DNA from: Oncomelania hupensis
Taxonomy: Eukaryota; Mollusca; Gastropoda; Littorinimorpha; Pomatiopsidae
Direction: 5' to 3'
NCBI GenBank assembly: GCA_036898135.1
Contig: CM072513.1
Coordinates: 91,010,022 to 91,074,021 of the forward strand
Length of the DNA: 64,000 bases
This document shows, one piece after another, positions 1 to 11,990 of the stretch. The position numbers and the translations under genes are program-made. The first letter of the stretch is position 1, and each line of letters begins with the position of its first letter. The notes under the pieces were generated by a model that had not been told where the DNA came from, ran no database searches, and saw nothing but the letters and a program-made list of their open reading frames with translations.

Positions 1-1268
1 CATGGTCTTGACACAATTCAGTGTGTACTTACAGCCATGTAACCAAATCAAAGACAGACCAAGATCATTTAGCAGAGAACAAACAGTACATAACCAGGGC
101 AGTTCATACTCAGAATTTAAAAAATAAATATGGACAGAGTCGAAATAAGTACTGACATTTTAGCGGAATGATTGCAACAATCAATACAAAGTTTATACCA
201 GAAACGTAGTAACCTGCATTTAGCATAGAAAGAAACAGGGAGATGACCAACTTCACCCAAAACCATACAGGTCGGCATACTAGTTTTAACATTATAAATC
301 AATTTTTACAGTTTTTGTTGTGATCTATCACATGTCGTAATGTTTTCATGGGCCCATACCTTGCAGTAATACATTAAAATCAGTTTTACACATTTATCAA
401 AACCTGAATATCAAGCTCAAATCCAGTATTCTACATTTCTCACATAGCACATTCAGCGGATATGCTCAGGGATCTCAGATTTTTTTTTTAATGCGTTACT
501 ATACTGAATACGGGAAAAAAATCACCACTTTTATTTTTCCCATTTCTTATAATTTTATTTTTTATAAGTTTTTATTTATTTTTTTGGGTGGTGGGGGGTG
601 GGTGGGGTGGGGTGGTGGGTGGGAGTGAGGGGGGGGGGAGCGGGAAAGGAGGTTAAGCAACAGTGAGCTAGATGCTCAGTATGTTAGCTGTGGGTCATGG
701 TGACCTCAGGCTCTTTCTTTTCTTAAGTAAATTTAACTCCCCGGACACAACTTCGTCAAGGCTTATAGGGAACTAATTAGTGGCCAGTTGGCGGACGTGG
801 GCTTATTATAGCTGCTGGCCAGGAAAACGTGCTGCCGTTTGTTGGTTGAGGACGTTTATAAGCTGTTTGTGAAAGGCAAAAACAACCTACGATGCCTGAC
901 TTTTATAGTCTGTGCTTGCCAGGTTATATGAAACTCTTGTCAGGTATTTGTTTAGTTTTTCTAAAGAAGTAACTAAGTTTTCTGACTTTGTCAGTTTGTG
1001 CATTGTAGAGTATATTGTGTGTGTGTGTGTGAGATAAAAGATACAACAAAACTTTATTATCTCACTCTTGAGCAATAAGTGTTTGTATGTGGGTGTGAGC
1101 ATGCATGTATGTGTGAGGTATTTGTATTTTGCGGAAAAGTAACCTTCTTATGACTTGGCATGCAGTTAGTGCATTTAAAACAAATTGTGTTGGGTGTGTT
1201 TATTTTATTTTCATTTTTCAGTTTTACATATAGATGCTAACTGTGGAATAGAAGAAACAGTTTTATAT
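1..1268. other. Intergenic, no gene seen
   Basis: No convincing coding exon on either strand. A G-rich run of GGTGG/GGGG motifs lies at about 587-645. The segment around 715-830 (a CTTAAGTAAATTTA..CCCCGGACAC motif) is related to sequence near 5905-5960, so at least part is an old dispersed repeat. A short GT run sits at about 1015-1032. Confidence 0.5.
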
Positions 1269-1692
1269 ATTAGGTGCCAACCAGTACGGATTGACCGTAT
1301 TTAATTCCGGCGAAGTGAATTAAATACGGAACTATGATAGTTTTTATAAAAATACGGAGGAGAAGTTGCCGATCATTTATCTTTGCCAGCAGTGCTTCTG
1401 TACCGGTTTCTGGTCTCACAATAGTACTCCTGCACTCACTGAACGTCGTTGTGTTCAACAAGTTGATTTTCATGGTGATTTTAGAGTAAAACAAGTGTGG
1501 TGTTCAACAAGCTGATTTTCATGGTGATTTTAGAGGACTGAAAATAGCCTGCTGTTTCAGAGGGAAGCCTGTCGTTACTTTATAGTGTCATAGGCTGGGT
1601 TTTGCGAGAAAAACAATACTGACAAGTGTTAAAAAATACTGACAAACAGGTCTGGAAATACTGACAAGAAGATTAGGGGGTTGGCATCTCTG
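1269..1692 (-). mobile_element. Degenerate short-TIR DNA element (TGCCAACC-end family)
   Basis: The reverse complement aligns along its length with the element at 33720-34140, including the internal stretch reading CGGAATTAAATACGG. Ends read AGGTGCCAACC on the left and GGTTGGCATCTCTG on the right, so they are inverted repeats. The outer left bases are decayed and no exact target duplication is visible, unlike the other family members here. There is no transposase ORF; it is a non-autonomous copy. The hAT-like assignment is inferred from relatives in the window. Confidence 0.75.
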
Positions 1693-1695
1693 TGT

Positions 1696-1697
<2 letters not shown>

Positions 1698-1731
<34 letters not shown>
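1698..1731. repeat. (AT)n microsatellite
   Basis: About 17 uninterrupted AT units just inside the left flank of the solo LTR at 1739. Confidence 0.9.
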
Positions 1732-1735
<4 letters not shown>

Positions 1736-1738
1736 CTC

Positions 1739-2303
1739 TGTTAAGATTGAGACATGCACGATAGTTCCAATCATGTTATTTTGCAAAACATACAATGACA
1801 GCGTTTATTTACCTTTGATGTGATTTTGTGCTGTTGCTCGAAGAAGCTTTATATAATGTTAATAATTTTTCGTTGGTCGATATTGATAATTTTCTGGAAT
1901 TACTTGTTTATTATTGATTGAAGTTTCCAGATCTGTCTCATAGTAGCTAAGCGATTCTTCTAACTTAAAGAATGTTCTATGACGTAAGACTGTGCGTAGT
2001 ACCTGTGACGAGTTTTGTTTTGATTAAGTGTTTTAGCATCGTGCTGGAATGTTCAAAGTTTTTATTGATTGCAGAGAGGTGATAATTATAAGTAATGCAC
2101 TGTCTGCTTGAAAAGTGACCTTTGTAGTGATTTTCGAAGAGCGATCTTGTGTGCAGTTGTTGGTGTTTGCTGAATAAAGTTGGAAAGCTTTATACCACGA
2201 ATCCTGCCTTGTTGCTGAGTGAACAGGCTGCGTGGACAAACAAATTGTAGTTACACATTCAATCATCAGGGCTGAATCAACTATTGATAAATACCATGTA
2301 ACA
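1739..2303 (+). mobile_element. Solo LTR, copy 1
   Basis: A 565-bp segment bounded by TGTTA...TAACA and matching the reverse complement of 60071-60630. It carries a TATA-like TTATAAG near 2089 and an AATAAA about 80 bp further on (near 2173), the spacing expected inside an LTR. Flanks are TACTC and TATTC, a 5-bp duplication with one mismatch. No internal retroviral-type domain adjoins it. LTR identity is inferred from ends, signals and the second copy. Confidence 0.65.
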
Positions 2304-2312
2304 TATTCTTTC

Positions 2313-2350
2313 CGATACATACATACATACATACATACATACATACATAA
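2313..2350. repeat. (CATA)n microsatellite
   Basis: Tandem CATA units, followed near 2375-2412 by a GA-rich purine run. Confidence 0.9.
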
Positions 2351-3540
2351 ATGATCAATTTTAAATTTAGGGAGAGAAAGAAAGAGAGAGGGAGGAAAAG
2401 AGGGAGAGAGAGCTTAGTTTATATCATACATTTGTATGGATTGCAGAACTTGGGGTTTAATTTGACTTTTTTTCCCCCTTAACTTGTTCGCCTGACATAC
2501 ATGTATTATGTATTTCCGTGTAGTGACAGTAGATTGCAAAGTATTGATTTTGCTAAATAAAGCCTCCTAATGTGTCATTATGTCCGTTATAATAGATTGC
2601 AGTACAGTATTATTTGACTTTATTTTTGCTAAAGTTGTCCTGGATATTGGAACATGTTTCTGATGATGGGATAATGTAAGTTGATGTATGTACATATATT
2701 GATATATATAAATTATAATGAATATTTAAGTAGACTTACTAGCGCGCAGAAAGCATAGTATTTTTTTCATTTGCTTAATAATGTATACCATCTTATTTAT
2801 TAATAATAGAATTCGCACTTGCATTTGTCTAACTTGATTTTTTTAGAGTGTGTGTGTGTATATATATAAATATTTTTTTGCTATTCTATTATTGTCTTTT
2901 TTTGTCATTTGTGTACATAGTTGTAAATAGTCTATTTTTGTCTCTTTTTGTGTAATTTGTGTACATAGTTGTAAATAGTTTGTACCTTTACAGTTCCGTC
3001 TTTTGGTGTATTGTTACAGCAAAAGCGATGTTTTATCGAGTGCATGTATTTATATGTAATGACTATGTAAAGCGTGGTGAGTCTGGTCATATATATATGT
3101 TAACTGTTACATAGTTAATGAGTTTTCCTCGTTATGTTTTTAAGGTTAAAGTTGTTCTGTATTCATGTAAACGCTAAGCCCTAGAGCAATGTAGAGATTA
3201 GGTGGATAAATAATATTTATAATAAGTATAATAAATGTAATAATAAGTATAATAAGCATAATAAGTATCATTATTGTAGAATAGGCATTTGCCCTATATT
3301 TCCTGAATATCGAGGTTGCCTATTTTGTGCATTCCAAGCTATATCTAGGTGCTAACTATCAAGGTTATATTATCAACCGGTATGTAGAAAAATGAGGTAG
3401 CCAATGCTAGGTGAGGTCATTTCTGGGTTAGATAACATAGTCCCAGTACAGATGGGTTAAGTTATGAAAGAAGGGTATAAAGTCACCCAGTGTAACAGTG
3501 CACTCGCCATGTATATACTTCTTACTACTAGTGAGGAGCG
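2351..3540. other. Intergenic, no gene seen
   Basis: AT-rich sequence. Two near-identical stretches around 2890 and 2945 (TGTGTACATAGTTGTAAATAG) form a short local duplication. AATAAGTATAATAA-type simple sequence lies near 3215-3270. No ORF or splice-bounded exon can be supported. Confidence 0.5.
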
Positions 3541-3545
3541 AGAGG

Positions 3546-3745
3546 GGCCGGGTAGCTCAGTTGGTAAGAGCGTCTTGCTAGTAACCGAAAGGTCGCTGGT
3601 TCGAATCCCGGATTGGTCAACGTGTGATCATATTATTTTCCCCTTTACCAACAACTGGCCCGCTGGTGTCAGTATAAATCGGTCCAGTAGTCACCTATAT
3701 GCGAAAGTGTCGTGTGACTATAATCTACATACAAACAAACATAGT
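3546..3745 (+). mobile_element. tRNA-derived SINE (Thr-like head)
   Basis: The head has a box A (GTAGCTCAGTTGGTAAGAGC) and a box B (GGTTCGAATCC) with tRNA-like spacing. The acceptor ends do not pair and there is no CCA, so this is a SINE promoter rather than a working tRNA. The anticodon-arm sequence CTTGCTAGTAACCGAAAGGTC resembles tRNA-Thr. About 120 bp of SINE body follows (AATCGGTCCAGTAGTCACC). Confidence 0.75.
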
Positions 3746-3756
3746 GAGGAGCAAAG

Positions 3757-4359
3757 GTAAACCTTGGCTACATTACATTACATAATTGTTGCTTTAGGTC
3801 CAGCGGACTCTTCCGAGCCAAATCAGGACCGGACAACCCCCAATCCGCATAAAAGATCTGCTGAAACAACCCTAGTGGGAAAACTGAATGCCCTCCACCA
3901 GCCAGTCACTTTACAATAAAGACATCCCATGCAGGGGACGGCTGAGGCTTCACCCCAACTTATCGAACCCCCGTTTACAAAAACAAAATAGAATACAAAC
4001 ATCATTATAAATTATCAACAAAACACATACATATAAAATGCCTACATTGCTAAATATTAACATCATAGGAAGCCCTAGTGACCACCTGGCAGAAAGCGTC
4101 CAGTATTCCCAAGCTGATCCAACAGACCTCATACACAAACAAGGAGTCTTGTCCAGGAAGAGTTTTCAAGAAAAAAAGGTAGGAGACTGGTCTAGCGAAG
4201 AAGACGATAGTATAGCAGATTGATAGAACAGAGCAGGAATGAGAAATAGCAAATGAGAAAGACAGCGACAGTGGGAATTTAAAGCACTAAATTTCCAGAA
4301 AGTGGGGATACTATTTATACTGAAACCCCCGGCACCCCAACGGGAGTAAACCTTGGCTA
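3757..4359 (-). mobile_element. TATA-containing retroposon, intact copy A (with target duplication)
   Basis: Element body 3771-4345 (575 bp) lies in reverse orientation. It is flanked by perfect 14-bp direct repeats GTAAACCTTGGCTA at 3757-3770 and 4346-4359. Read on the minus strand it starts CCCGTTGGGGTGCCGGGGG, has TATAAATAG near position 30, and ends in a (TGTAA)n tail. It matches 27489-28066 end to end. It has no tRNA-like head and no ORF. The long target duplication and pentamer tail point to LINE-mediated insertion. Confidence 0.8.
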
Positions 4360-4554
4360 AGTCTCAGCTAATCAGTGTGATTATAAAGTAGGTGAAGTAG
4401 TGTCCAGTTGTCTTTTTATTAGTTTGAACTCCTGAAAAAGTAATTTAATGAAGGGCATGATTGTGTTGAGAACTTGAGTCCCCTGCGTTTGATCTCCTTT
4501 AGTTCTTTTATCTGACTCTTTTGAATGAGTGGTTACAATGTGGAATGAGGTCGG

Positions 4555-4558
<4 letters not shown>

Positions 4559-4609
<51 letters not shown>
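4559..4609. repeat. (GA)n microsatellite
   Basis: About 25 GA units. ORFs read across it are low-complexity artefacts. Confidence 0.9.
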
Positions 4610-4613
<4 letters not shown>

Positions 4614-4689
4614 TTGACGTGTATGTCTTAATCAGCATGTGTACTGACTACCGTACATCCTCAGGCTGACTGGAGTGCATTCAGACAGT

Positions 4690-4850
4690 AACTGTTGTAT
4701 TTCCAGATAAGTTTGGAAATACTATGAAATAGTTGGGGGGATGGGAAAAGGGGTGAAGGAAAGGGAATGGGAACCAAAACCAGCCAAATGTCGGTCTGTA
4801 CGTAGGTCTGTCTTTCCGTCTGTTAGAAGCCAAATCTCAAAAACCACTTA
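4690..4850. repeat. Dispersed repeat fragment shared with 30380-30490
   Basis: TTTCCAGATAA..TTTGGAAATACT..AAATAGT and the AGCCAAAT..TCTGTCTGT run recur near 30380-30490. The family is unclassified. No gene is seen here. Confidence 0.45.
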
Positions 4851-4871
4851 ACAGATTTTGACTAAACTTCA

Positions 4872-5519
4872 CAGGGCCGGACCTGCCCAAAAGGCCCGGG
4901 CCCCAACCCTTTTTTGAAAAAAAAAAAAAAAAATCGCGTAAATATTGTACCTGTATTGAAGATTGCATGTGAAACATGTAAATATTGTACCTGTATTGAA
5001 GAGTGCATGTGAAACATGTAAATATTGTACCTGTATTGAAGAGTGCATGTGAAACATGTAAATATTGTACCTGTATTGAAGAGTGCATGTGAAACATGTA
5101 AATATTGTACCTGTATTGAAGAGTGCATGTGAAACATGTAAATATTGTACCTGTATTGAAGTATGACCATGTAGTACCTAACACATTTAGGAGTCTACCG
5201 CGGACCCGAGTATCACTATATTTTGTTCCCCAAAGCCCTAAGTCCTTATTTTGTTATGACTTTATTCCAAACACACACACAAACACACTTTTTTAAAGGT
5301 AATTTCTCCCCAAAATCAGTGGCAAACTATAGCACCAAAATTTTGCAATTTACATGCTCAGATTGCACCAGATTGCACCATTTTTTTCTCCCTTTTCAAA
5401 AAATTTTCCGGGGGAGCATGCCCCCGGACCCCCCCTAGCAAACTAGGCGCTTCGCGCCCTCACTACTACCCTAAAATATATTTGGGCCCCTACCCCTGAA
5501 AAACTTAGGTCCGGCCCTG
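4872..5519. mobile_element. Non-autonomous hAT-like element, 5-bp duplication
   Basis: Terminal inverted repeats CAGGGCCGGACCT...AGGTCCGGCCCTG, flanked by the exact 5-bp duplication CTTCA (4867-4871 and 5520-5524). The 648-bp element has no transposase and contains a 40-bp tandem array. CAGGG-type ends are usual for hAT elements; the 5-bp duplication would suit the hAT subgroup with 5-bp target sites. Superfamily is inferred from ends and duplication only. Confidence 0.8.
4938..5165. repeat. 40-bp minisatellite inside the hAT-like element
   Basis: Nearly six copies of a 40-bp unit containing AAATATTGTACCTGTATTGA and GCATGTGAAACATGT. Copies are almost identical, indicating recent expansion. 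The repeat is open in several frames and so gives spurious ORFs. Confidence 0.9.
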
Positions 5520-5524
5520 CTTCA

Positions 5525-6500
5525 ATGGAACATTATCTAGGGTAGTGGCCTGCCTGCCTCCCATGTCATCAGATTTGGTTTTCCACAAAGGCCAAGCTAG
5601 TCACTGGTCACATTTTGTTTTGCTTTGGTTGGCTGGCACAGAACAACGTTTTAGTCTACTTCAGTGTCCTTAGAGTTATAATAGCTTTCCCCCTTATTCT
5701 CACAACAATCGTGCAAACCATTGGCAGCAGAGTAGATAGCTATAGGTAGATCTTGGCTATCATTCCCTCCTATTCCACGGAGGATAGAACCTAATAGGGA
5801 TTAAATCCAAGATGCTATCAATAAACTCAGTCCCATTCTTTTTAGGCAAGACACGCCGTCCTATTTAGGCTATTACTTGTGTTGTACACAAACTGTTTTT
5901 TTCTTCTTCTTTAGTAAATTTATGTCCCCGGACACCTAGACTATAGGGGACTTTTGCCCAAACTTTTATTTGTCTGGCTCTGTATTGGAGCGGCTGTGAC
6001 CTCTACTCCTGGGCAAAAAATTTGTCAGTCACTTGACTTTTTAGGAGACAGTATGCATGGTTTTCAACATCCATGTGCTCACAGTGGGGTTTTATAGAAT
6101 AGAGCTTTTTTTTTTTTTTTTTTTTTTACTTTGAGGGAAAATTATTCAGATAATCAGTTTGTTGTGTCTGACATAAGGTTTAACCGTTACCTAGACAAGT
6201 TCGCTGTGGCTGAGGATGGGAAATTGTTGACACAGTTGGCAAGCCCGGCGCAGAGTATCTCTGATCTGCTGAGGCAGAAGATGTGCGGTTTGTATCTTAT
6301 GCTTGCGTGACAGGCCAAACACTCAGTATGGTTTTGCTCTGTGATCTTTATTTAGCGGGAAGGCCACAGTCTCTTGACCTTGAATGAGACAATGTGGCTG
6401 TGATGAGTGAAGTAGTCATTTCCAGAGTATAGACTGTAGTTATTGGACTGTGTATTATGCAGTTTTGTAATAAGAGCTAAAAGAGCAGAACTCGTACGTA
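5525..6500. other. Intergenic, no gene seen
   Basis: Contains a degenerate copy of the CCCCGGACAC repeat near 5905-5960 also seen near 735, and a T homopolymer at about 6107-6127. No supported exon. Confidence 0.5.
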
Positions 6501-6504
6501 ATAA

Positions 6505-6641
<137 letters not shown>

Positions 6642-6960
6642 TGGATGTATGCGCTTCTCACCAAATGACCAAACAGGCTAAAAACACGGTGATCTGTATC
6701 AACGTACACGCTGACATGTTTCACCCCCTCTCACATACACAGCAAACACTCAACAAACACACCTCACTCTAACATGTGGTGTAAAGGCAGGGAGGTCGCT
6801 ATTAGAAGACGGAAAAGAAATAACATTTTTAGCTTTTTAAATTTTAGATTGACTGCATCCAATATCATTATTGAAGGAACCAGAGTACTCAGAGAAAACC
6901 CTCAGAGACCTGAACACTTTCGTACCTAACTCCCTTATACGTTCACCCCAAGCGTGAAAA
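6642..6960 (-). mobile_element. SINE body, head missing
   Basis: Reverse-orientation body of the SINE family also at 35275-36240 and 58876-59095. It shares ACATGTGGTGTAAAGG, TTGACTGCATCCAATA and CAGAGTACTCAGAGAAAACC, and ends at CATCCAGT next to an ATT array. No recognisable tRNA head remains. Confidence 0.6.
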
Positions 6961-7144
6961 CTATGACCAGTTGCAAATGTAATGGGTTGTGGCTCAAATG
7001 TATCTAGCTACTCCGCCAGTCAGAATTAGAATCTTTGTTGGTCCAACAAACAGTTCAGAGAATTAAAACCGAGACGGAAATAAAATATTATTCCATTCAT
7101 TTAATTAAAAATCAACTTCTGGGAACAGAACAAAGTTCAGTTGT

Positions 7145-7310
7145 TTGGGGACTTAGGCCGCAGGCAGGCGCCTTGGGCGACTTTTGATTTAGATCCTGTA
7201 TCAGCCCAGGCCTTGAGCTGGAAAAGCACTGTATAAGAATGAGAAAATAAATACCTTTATTTATTAAATGGTTGGGTAATAAATAAAATGAAACATCCAA
7301 CATTCATTAT
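7145..7310 (+). mobile_element. SINE 3' end (CTTGAGCTGGAAAAGCACTG family)
   Basis: The module CAGGCCTTGAGCTGGAAAAGCACTGTATAAG followed by an A/T-rich tail is repeated at about 24868-25010, 37765-37840 and 54855-54940. The AAAGCxCTxTATAA ending is typical of many animal SINE 3' ends. The 5' part is not clearly present. Confidence 0.55.
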
Positions 7311-7400
7311 TTTAATTGACACTGTTGAACTATTGTGGTAAGAGTTGTGTGTTTTGCACACTCATTGCTTGTTATTAAAAATATAATAAAATTTGTATTC

Positions 7401-7446
<46 letters not shown>

Positions 7447-8512
7447 TTCTTAGGTCGTTATGTTAGGTTGTGCATTGTTTGAACATGCACACTCAACGTT
7501 GGTTATTAAATGCATAATAACATTTTTATGATACAAAATTTTTTGTTTGAGGTTATGTTAACTGGGATTTCCGTCATGAATAATAATTTCTAAAGGAAAG
7601 AAAATGAATGTGAAAGACAGAGAAATGTGAACGTGTGAAATGTTAAACTAGAACTAGTTAGAAACAAGAAAGCAAGAAAATGTCTTTTATGGGACAAGAG
7701 CTTTGAAGGGAAAGAAAGAAAGAAGTAAAGAAAAGGAAGAAAAGAAAGGAAACATAAAGATCAGTGAGGGATAGCAAAAAAGTGTGCATACATAATGCAT
7801 GGCATACCCAATGTGCAAGTTATATATTTTTCATGGAAGTTGAGAGGGAGATTGAAGAAAGGTAAGGTACATTATTTTAGAAAATATATACAGAAAGTGA
7901 ATATTTTATAAACTTTGTAAAGCTTTAACATAAATATGTCTGCAGATTTGATTTGTTTAAATAGAGAAGTTTAATTATGTCAAAAACAAAGCATTGTTTA
8001 TATAGCATAAAAATAAATGTTTGCCGGATGCTAAAAAGGTGTATGTGAAAGATGGGGGAATGTTATGTTTAAAAAAAAAACACAAAAAAACCAAACACAC
8101 CCAAACCCCCCAAAAATCCGAACTCTGAATAATTGAAACGAGTTTTAAAACTTTACCAGCGGTTGCTAACTTGAGTTTAAATTACGGAAAAGTTAGTTAA
8201 AAACAAAATAAAATAAAATAATTAAAAATACTTATAGTTATACCAATTTTTATTACTAAAGATTTATGGAAATGTTTTTAATGGAGTGAAAATTATTTTA
8301 TTAAAAAAAATAAAGAAATAAATAACATAAATAAATTAATTAATATATTTGATTAACTTGCAAAACAATGTGTACATGAAACTTAGGCTTTAAAAACCGA
8401 ACTAAATTATTATTATTATTATTATTTTTATTAATTTATTTTTTTATTAATTTATTTTTTTTAGAACAAGATGTTGGACAGTACTTGTGCCACATAACTG
8501 ATGCATTTGAAC
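7311..8512. other. Intergenic AT-rich DNA
   Basis: Very AT-rich with A runs and an (ATT)n array at about 7403-7447. No exon, RNA gene or intact element is supported. Confidence 0.5.
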
Positions 8513-8517
8513 CAAAG

Positions 8518-8948
8518 CAGGGCTCGAAATAAGCGGGGGCCCGGGGCCAAAAACCCGCAAAGTTGATTTCGGGCTCGGAATATTGAAAAACGAAGGGCCC
8601 GCTTGGCCCGCAAAATAATTCGTCTGCTACAGCTAGCTCTACTCGGCCGTTTCGTATTTGGGCCAAGGGAAGCAACCCACACCGGTGCCCTAAATTTGGA
8701 CAGAAAAAAAAAAACATAGAAAGGAAGCAAAAACCCTTTAATTTTGCACTCAAAAGTTTAATATACACTTCAGTATCTTTTTATTATAATAAACAAAAGG
8801 CTATGGCACAACATAAGCGCAAAATGTCCATCTTTGCAAGTACGAAAGTATGGCTACATATCGTCGCCATACAGTTGCTAAAACAATCGGCGATGGCGTA
8901 TTTTCCAATTTTCAGGCTCACTAGTCACTGGAATATGTGTGTCACTGA

Positions 8949-8997
<49 letters not shown>

Positions 8998-9262
8998 TCC
9001 CCTTTTTTGTTGGTAATGTTTGAAAGTGAAAGAAAAGGCAAATAAAAATGACATCACTCAGCAAAATTGGAAATTCAATTGTTTTTATTTTAGATTATGA
9101 GACAAATTGTACTTTAATTCTACTTATTATATTATCAATAATTCTTTTGTTTTTTGTTTGCATTATTTTTCAAGTTGGGCCCAGAAAGTTGCTTGTGGGC
9201 CCCCAAATTTTTCAATAAAGGGGCCCGGTGGCCCCAAAGAAAAAAGTTAATTTCTAGCCCTG
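8518..9262. mobile_element. Non-autonomous hAT-like element, 5-bp duplication
   Basis: Ends CAGGGCTCGAAAT and ATTTCTAGCCCTG are inverted repeats with one mismatch. The exact 5-bp duplication CAAAG lies at 8513-8517 and 9263-9267. Subterminal GGGCCC-rich stretches occur at both ends. The interior has no intact transposase and carries a (GT)n array at about 8950-8994. Like the element at 4872, it has 5-bp duplications. Confidence 0.8.
8949..8994. repeat. (GT)n microsatellite
   Basis: About 22 GT units inside the hAT-like element. Confidence 0.9.
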
Positions 9263-9448
9263 CAAAGTGTTTAACATGTTGTATAGTCACTGGGGTAGGA
9301 TGGGGGCCATGGGCTGGGAGATAGGAAACTGTTAAGGGGTGGGGAGAGAAGTGGGAAATAATAAAAGCATTGGGGAAGTGGTCAAGCCTTTATAAAATGT
9401 CCTTTTATTGTCCTATATGTATTTTGGGTCTGTTTAGCATGATTGGGA

Positions 9449-9596
9449 CCACCACAGTAGCTCAGTGATAGAGCGTTTGCCTGGCACACCGATGACCCAG
9501 GTTTCGAATTCCGTGGTGGGCAAGATGAAAGTTTTTACTGTGCACCTTAGCAGTATGATTGCTTTGGTGGTTCAGCTGTGATTCTGGTCCCTACAC
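9449..9596 (+). mobile_element. tRNA-derived SINE, copy 1 of a second family
   Basis: Box A-like GTAGCTCAGTGATAGAGC and box B-like GGTTTCGAATTCC are followed by a body (TTTTTACTGTGCACCTTAGCAG) shared with 20762-20945. It is cut off on the right by the inverted LINE segment. Confidence 0.7.
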
Positions 9597-9598
9597 CT

Positions 9599-10370
9599 CT
9601 AGTCCCTGGGATGATTATCCCCATCGTGGTCACTTCCGATGTCTGCTCCTGGAAAAGTATGTGTCCTGCCAATGCTGATCCTTAAATCTGAAGCGTTTCT
9701 TGACCATGATGTAGTCGATCTGGTTGTGATGCTCCCCGCCGGGACGGTGCCATGTCCATCGTCTGGATTTTTTGTGGAGACCAAGCGTGTTTGCCAGTAT
9801 CAGATTGTTGTATCTGGCAAACTCCAAGAGTCTCAGACCCCTTTCATTTGTCTCATTGTTGCAGTGGGGTCCACCACATGTGTCTCCCCAGTTGTGGTGC
9901 TCATCTTGGCCAACCTTGGCATTCCAGTCACCTTCCACTATGACTATGTCCTTTTTCGGCACTTGGTCAAGGACAGCCTGTAGATTTTCATAGAAATCCT
10001 CCACTTCACTGTCGTCATAGTTTGATGTTGGGGCATAGGCCTGGATGATAGTGATGTTGAAAGGGGCTGCTCTCAGACTGATGGTAATGAGTCTACTGGA
10101 GACTGGGCGGAACACATGACAGTGGCTAGAATGTTCTTGTGGACCAAGAATCCAACTCCGTGTTCGTGCCTGTCATCTCTACCTCTGAAATAAAGCTTGT
10201 GGCCTTTGTCGGTCGTTGTTTCACCTATGCCTTTCCAGCACAGTTCGCTGATCCCTAAAATGTTCCATTGATAGTGAGTGGTCCATCTCGTGGGCCAGTT
10301 CTTCTAATTTTCCCTCCGCATTTAGGGTCCTGACATTCTAGGTTCCTATGACGATGTTATTTCTGGTGCG
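9599..10370 (-). pseudogene. LINE endonuclease (APE-type) domain, inverted and broken
   Basis: Minus-strand coding for an exonuclease-endonuclease-phosphatase fold. The best frame (9630-10115) has IIQAYAPTSNYDD, then the VEGDWNAKVG motif, then HNQIDYIMV. The catalytic IGSDHD motif is in another frame (9599-9784), so there is at least one frameshift. The N-terminal NVRTLNAEGKLEELA is found further upstream, around 10300-10350, in yet another frame. It nicks target DNA in a working element; this copy cannot encode it. Confidence 0.8.
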
Positions 10371-10773
10371 GATTTTGCTTAGTTGTCCATCAGTAGCACA
10401 CTTATTGCCTCCGTCCTGGTGGCCAACAGAAGGCGCGGTCCTTGTTGACCCGAGCGACGACCGATCCGGTATGGAGTAAATGGTTTTATTCATTATGCAG
10501 TGTGTCTTGGGCAAGAAAGACCTGGCAGGGCCCAATCCTCTCCAGGCTGTTGGCCACAGCTGATATCCACGAATACAGTGTGGCTCGCCTTGGCCCCGAG
10601 CACGTGGTCGTTGAACCTGTAGTAAAATGAGGTTCCTCCGTCCTGGCCGGTGACTTCTGTGTAGAAGACTTTCGCCCAGTGATGTTGTGCTGACATCACC
10701 CTTGTTAGTCGCCTCTTATGACACTTCGGGAAATGTTGGGTCTATTCTAATTATTGCCCAAACCCACAGGGCA

Positions 10774-11990
10774 TACCCGCGGAACTGCTTCAAGCAGGAG
10801 GAGAAGCGATGATTGACGCACTCACCATTATCTGTAACAAGATCTGGCAGAGTGGGGAGTGGCCTACACTATGGACCCAGTCGCTTATCATCACTCTTCC
10901 CAAAAAAGGTTACCTTCAGGAATGTGAAAATTACCGCACCATCAGCCTCATCAGCCATCCCAGCAAGGTCCTCCTGAAAATAATACTCAACAGGTTGAAA
11001 CCCCAAGCTGAACAAATCATAGCTGAAGAGCAAGCAGGATTCAGGGCAGGGCGAAGTACCACTGAACAGATTTTTAACCTCAGAATAATCTGCGAGAAAT
11101 ACCTACAGCACCAACAACATCTATATCATGTGTTCGTTAACTTCAAAAAGGCGTTTGACCGAGTCTGGCATGCAGCTCTGTGGGCAACCATGAGAGTGTA
11201 CAACATCAGCCCTAAAATTATTGAAGTCATCAAAAGCCTGTATGACAAGGCTACCAGTGCAGTCCTCCACAACAGCGCCATCGAAAACTGGTTCAGAACA
11301 ACAATCGGTGTGTGTCTCTCCAACATTGTTCAACATCTTCCTAGAGCGCATCATGTCAGATGCCCTTGCAGATCACGAAGGCACTTTCAGCATAGGGGAA
11401 GAGCAATCTCCAACCTTCGTTTTGCGGGTGACATTGATGGATTGGCTGGAGAGGAACAAGAAATTGAACAGCTGGTACAGAGGCTTGACACCATCTCCAG
11501 AACCTATGGAATGGAAATAAGTCCAGAGAAGACCAAAATGATGACCAAAAACACCAATGGCATCAACACGGACATCAAATTCCAAGGCCAATCCCTCAAC
11601 ACAGTGCATAGCTTCAAATATTTAGGAGCCATTGTATCAGAGAATGGGTCCAAACAGGAAGTCCTCTCCAGCCAGCACATCACCAACGACGAAGTCCAAC
11701 AGACCATCATTCAAGCCATGGGACAACACGATGACATGCTCACAGTGGTGAAAAAACAGAAACTCTGATGGTATGGCCACGTCACCAGATCATCAGGTCT
11801 TGCAAAGACCATCCTGCAAGGCACAGTGCAAGGAGGTAGAAGAAGAGGGAGACCGAAAAAGAGGTGGGAGGACAACATTCGAGAATGGACTGGTTTGATA
11901 CTGAGCGAAACAATCAGGGTTGCTGAGGACAGGGAAAGATGGAGTATGCTGGTTAAACGATCATCTGTGGTGCCCCTATGACCTCCGAGT
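10774..11990 (+). pseudogene. LINE reverse transcriptase, disabled
   Basis: The longest frame is 10809-11768. RT landmarks in order: WTQSLIITLPKKG, ENYRTISLISHPSKVLL, EEQAGFRAGRSTTEQIF, FKKAFDRVWHAALW, then a frameshift near 11310-11400 (SPTLFNIFLERIMSDAL is in another frame). The active-site box reads FAGD where the family has FADD, so one catalytic Asp is lost. Near 11680 a block present in the copy at 50020-50265 is absent. A C-terminal GRRRGRPKKRWEDNIREW segment is in a further frame near 11840. Non-functional. Confidence 0.85.

Noticed and set aside
3546..3620. tRNA gene candidates (also 9449, 20762, 36705, 58876)
   Set aside because: Boxes A and B are good but acceptor stems do not pair and SINE bodies follow; they are SINE heads.
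4938..5165. CRISPR-like array
   Set aside because: Units are contiguous 40-bp tandem copies with no unique spacers, in a eukaryotic genome.
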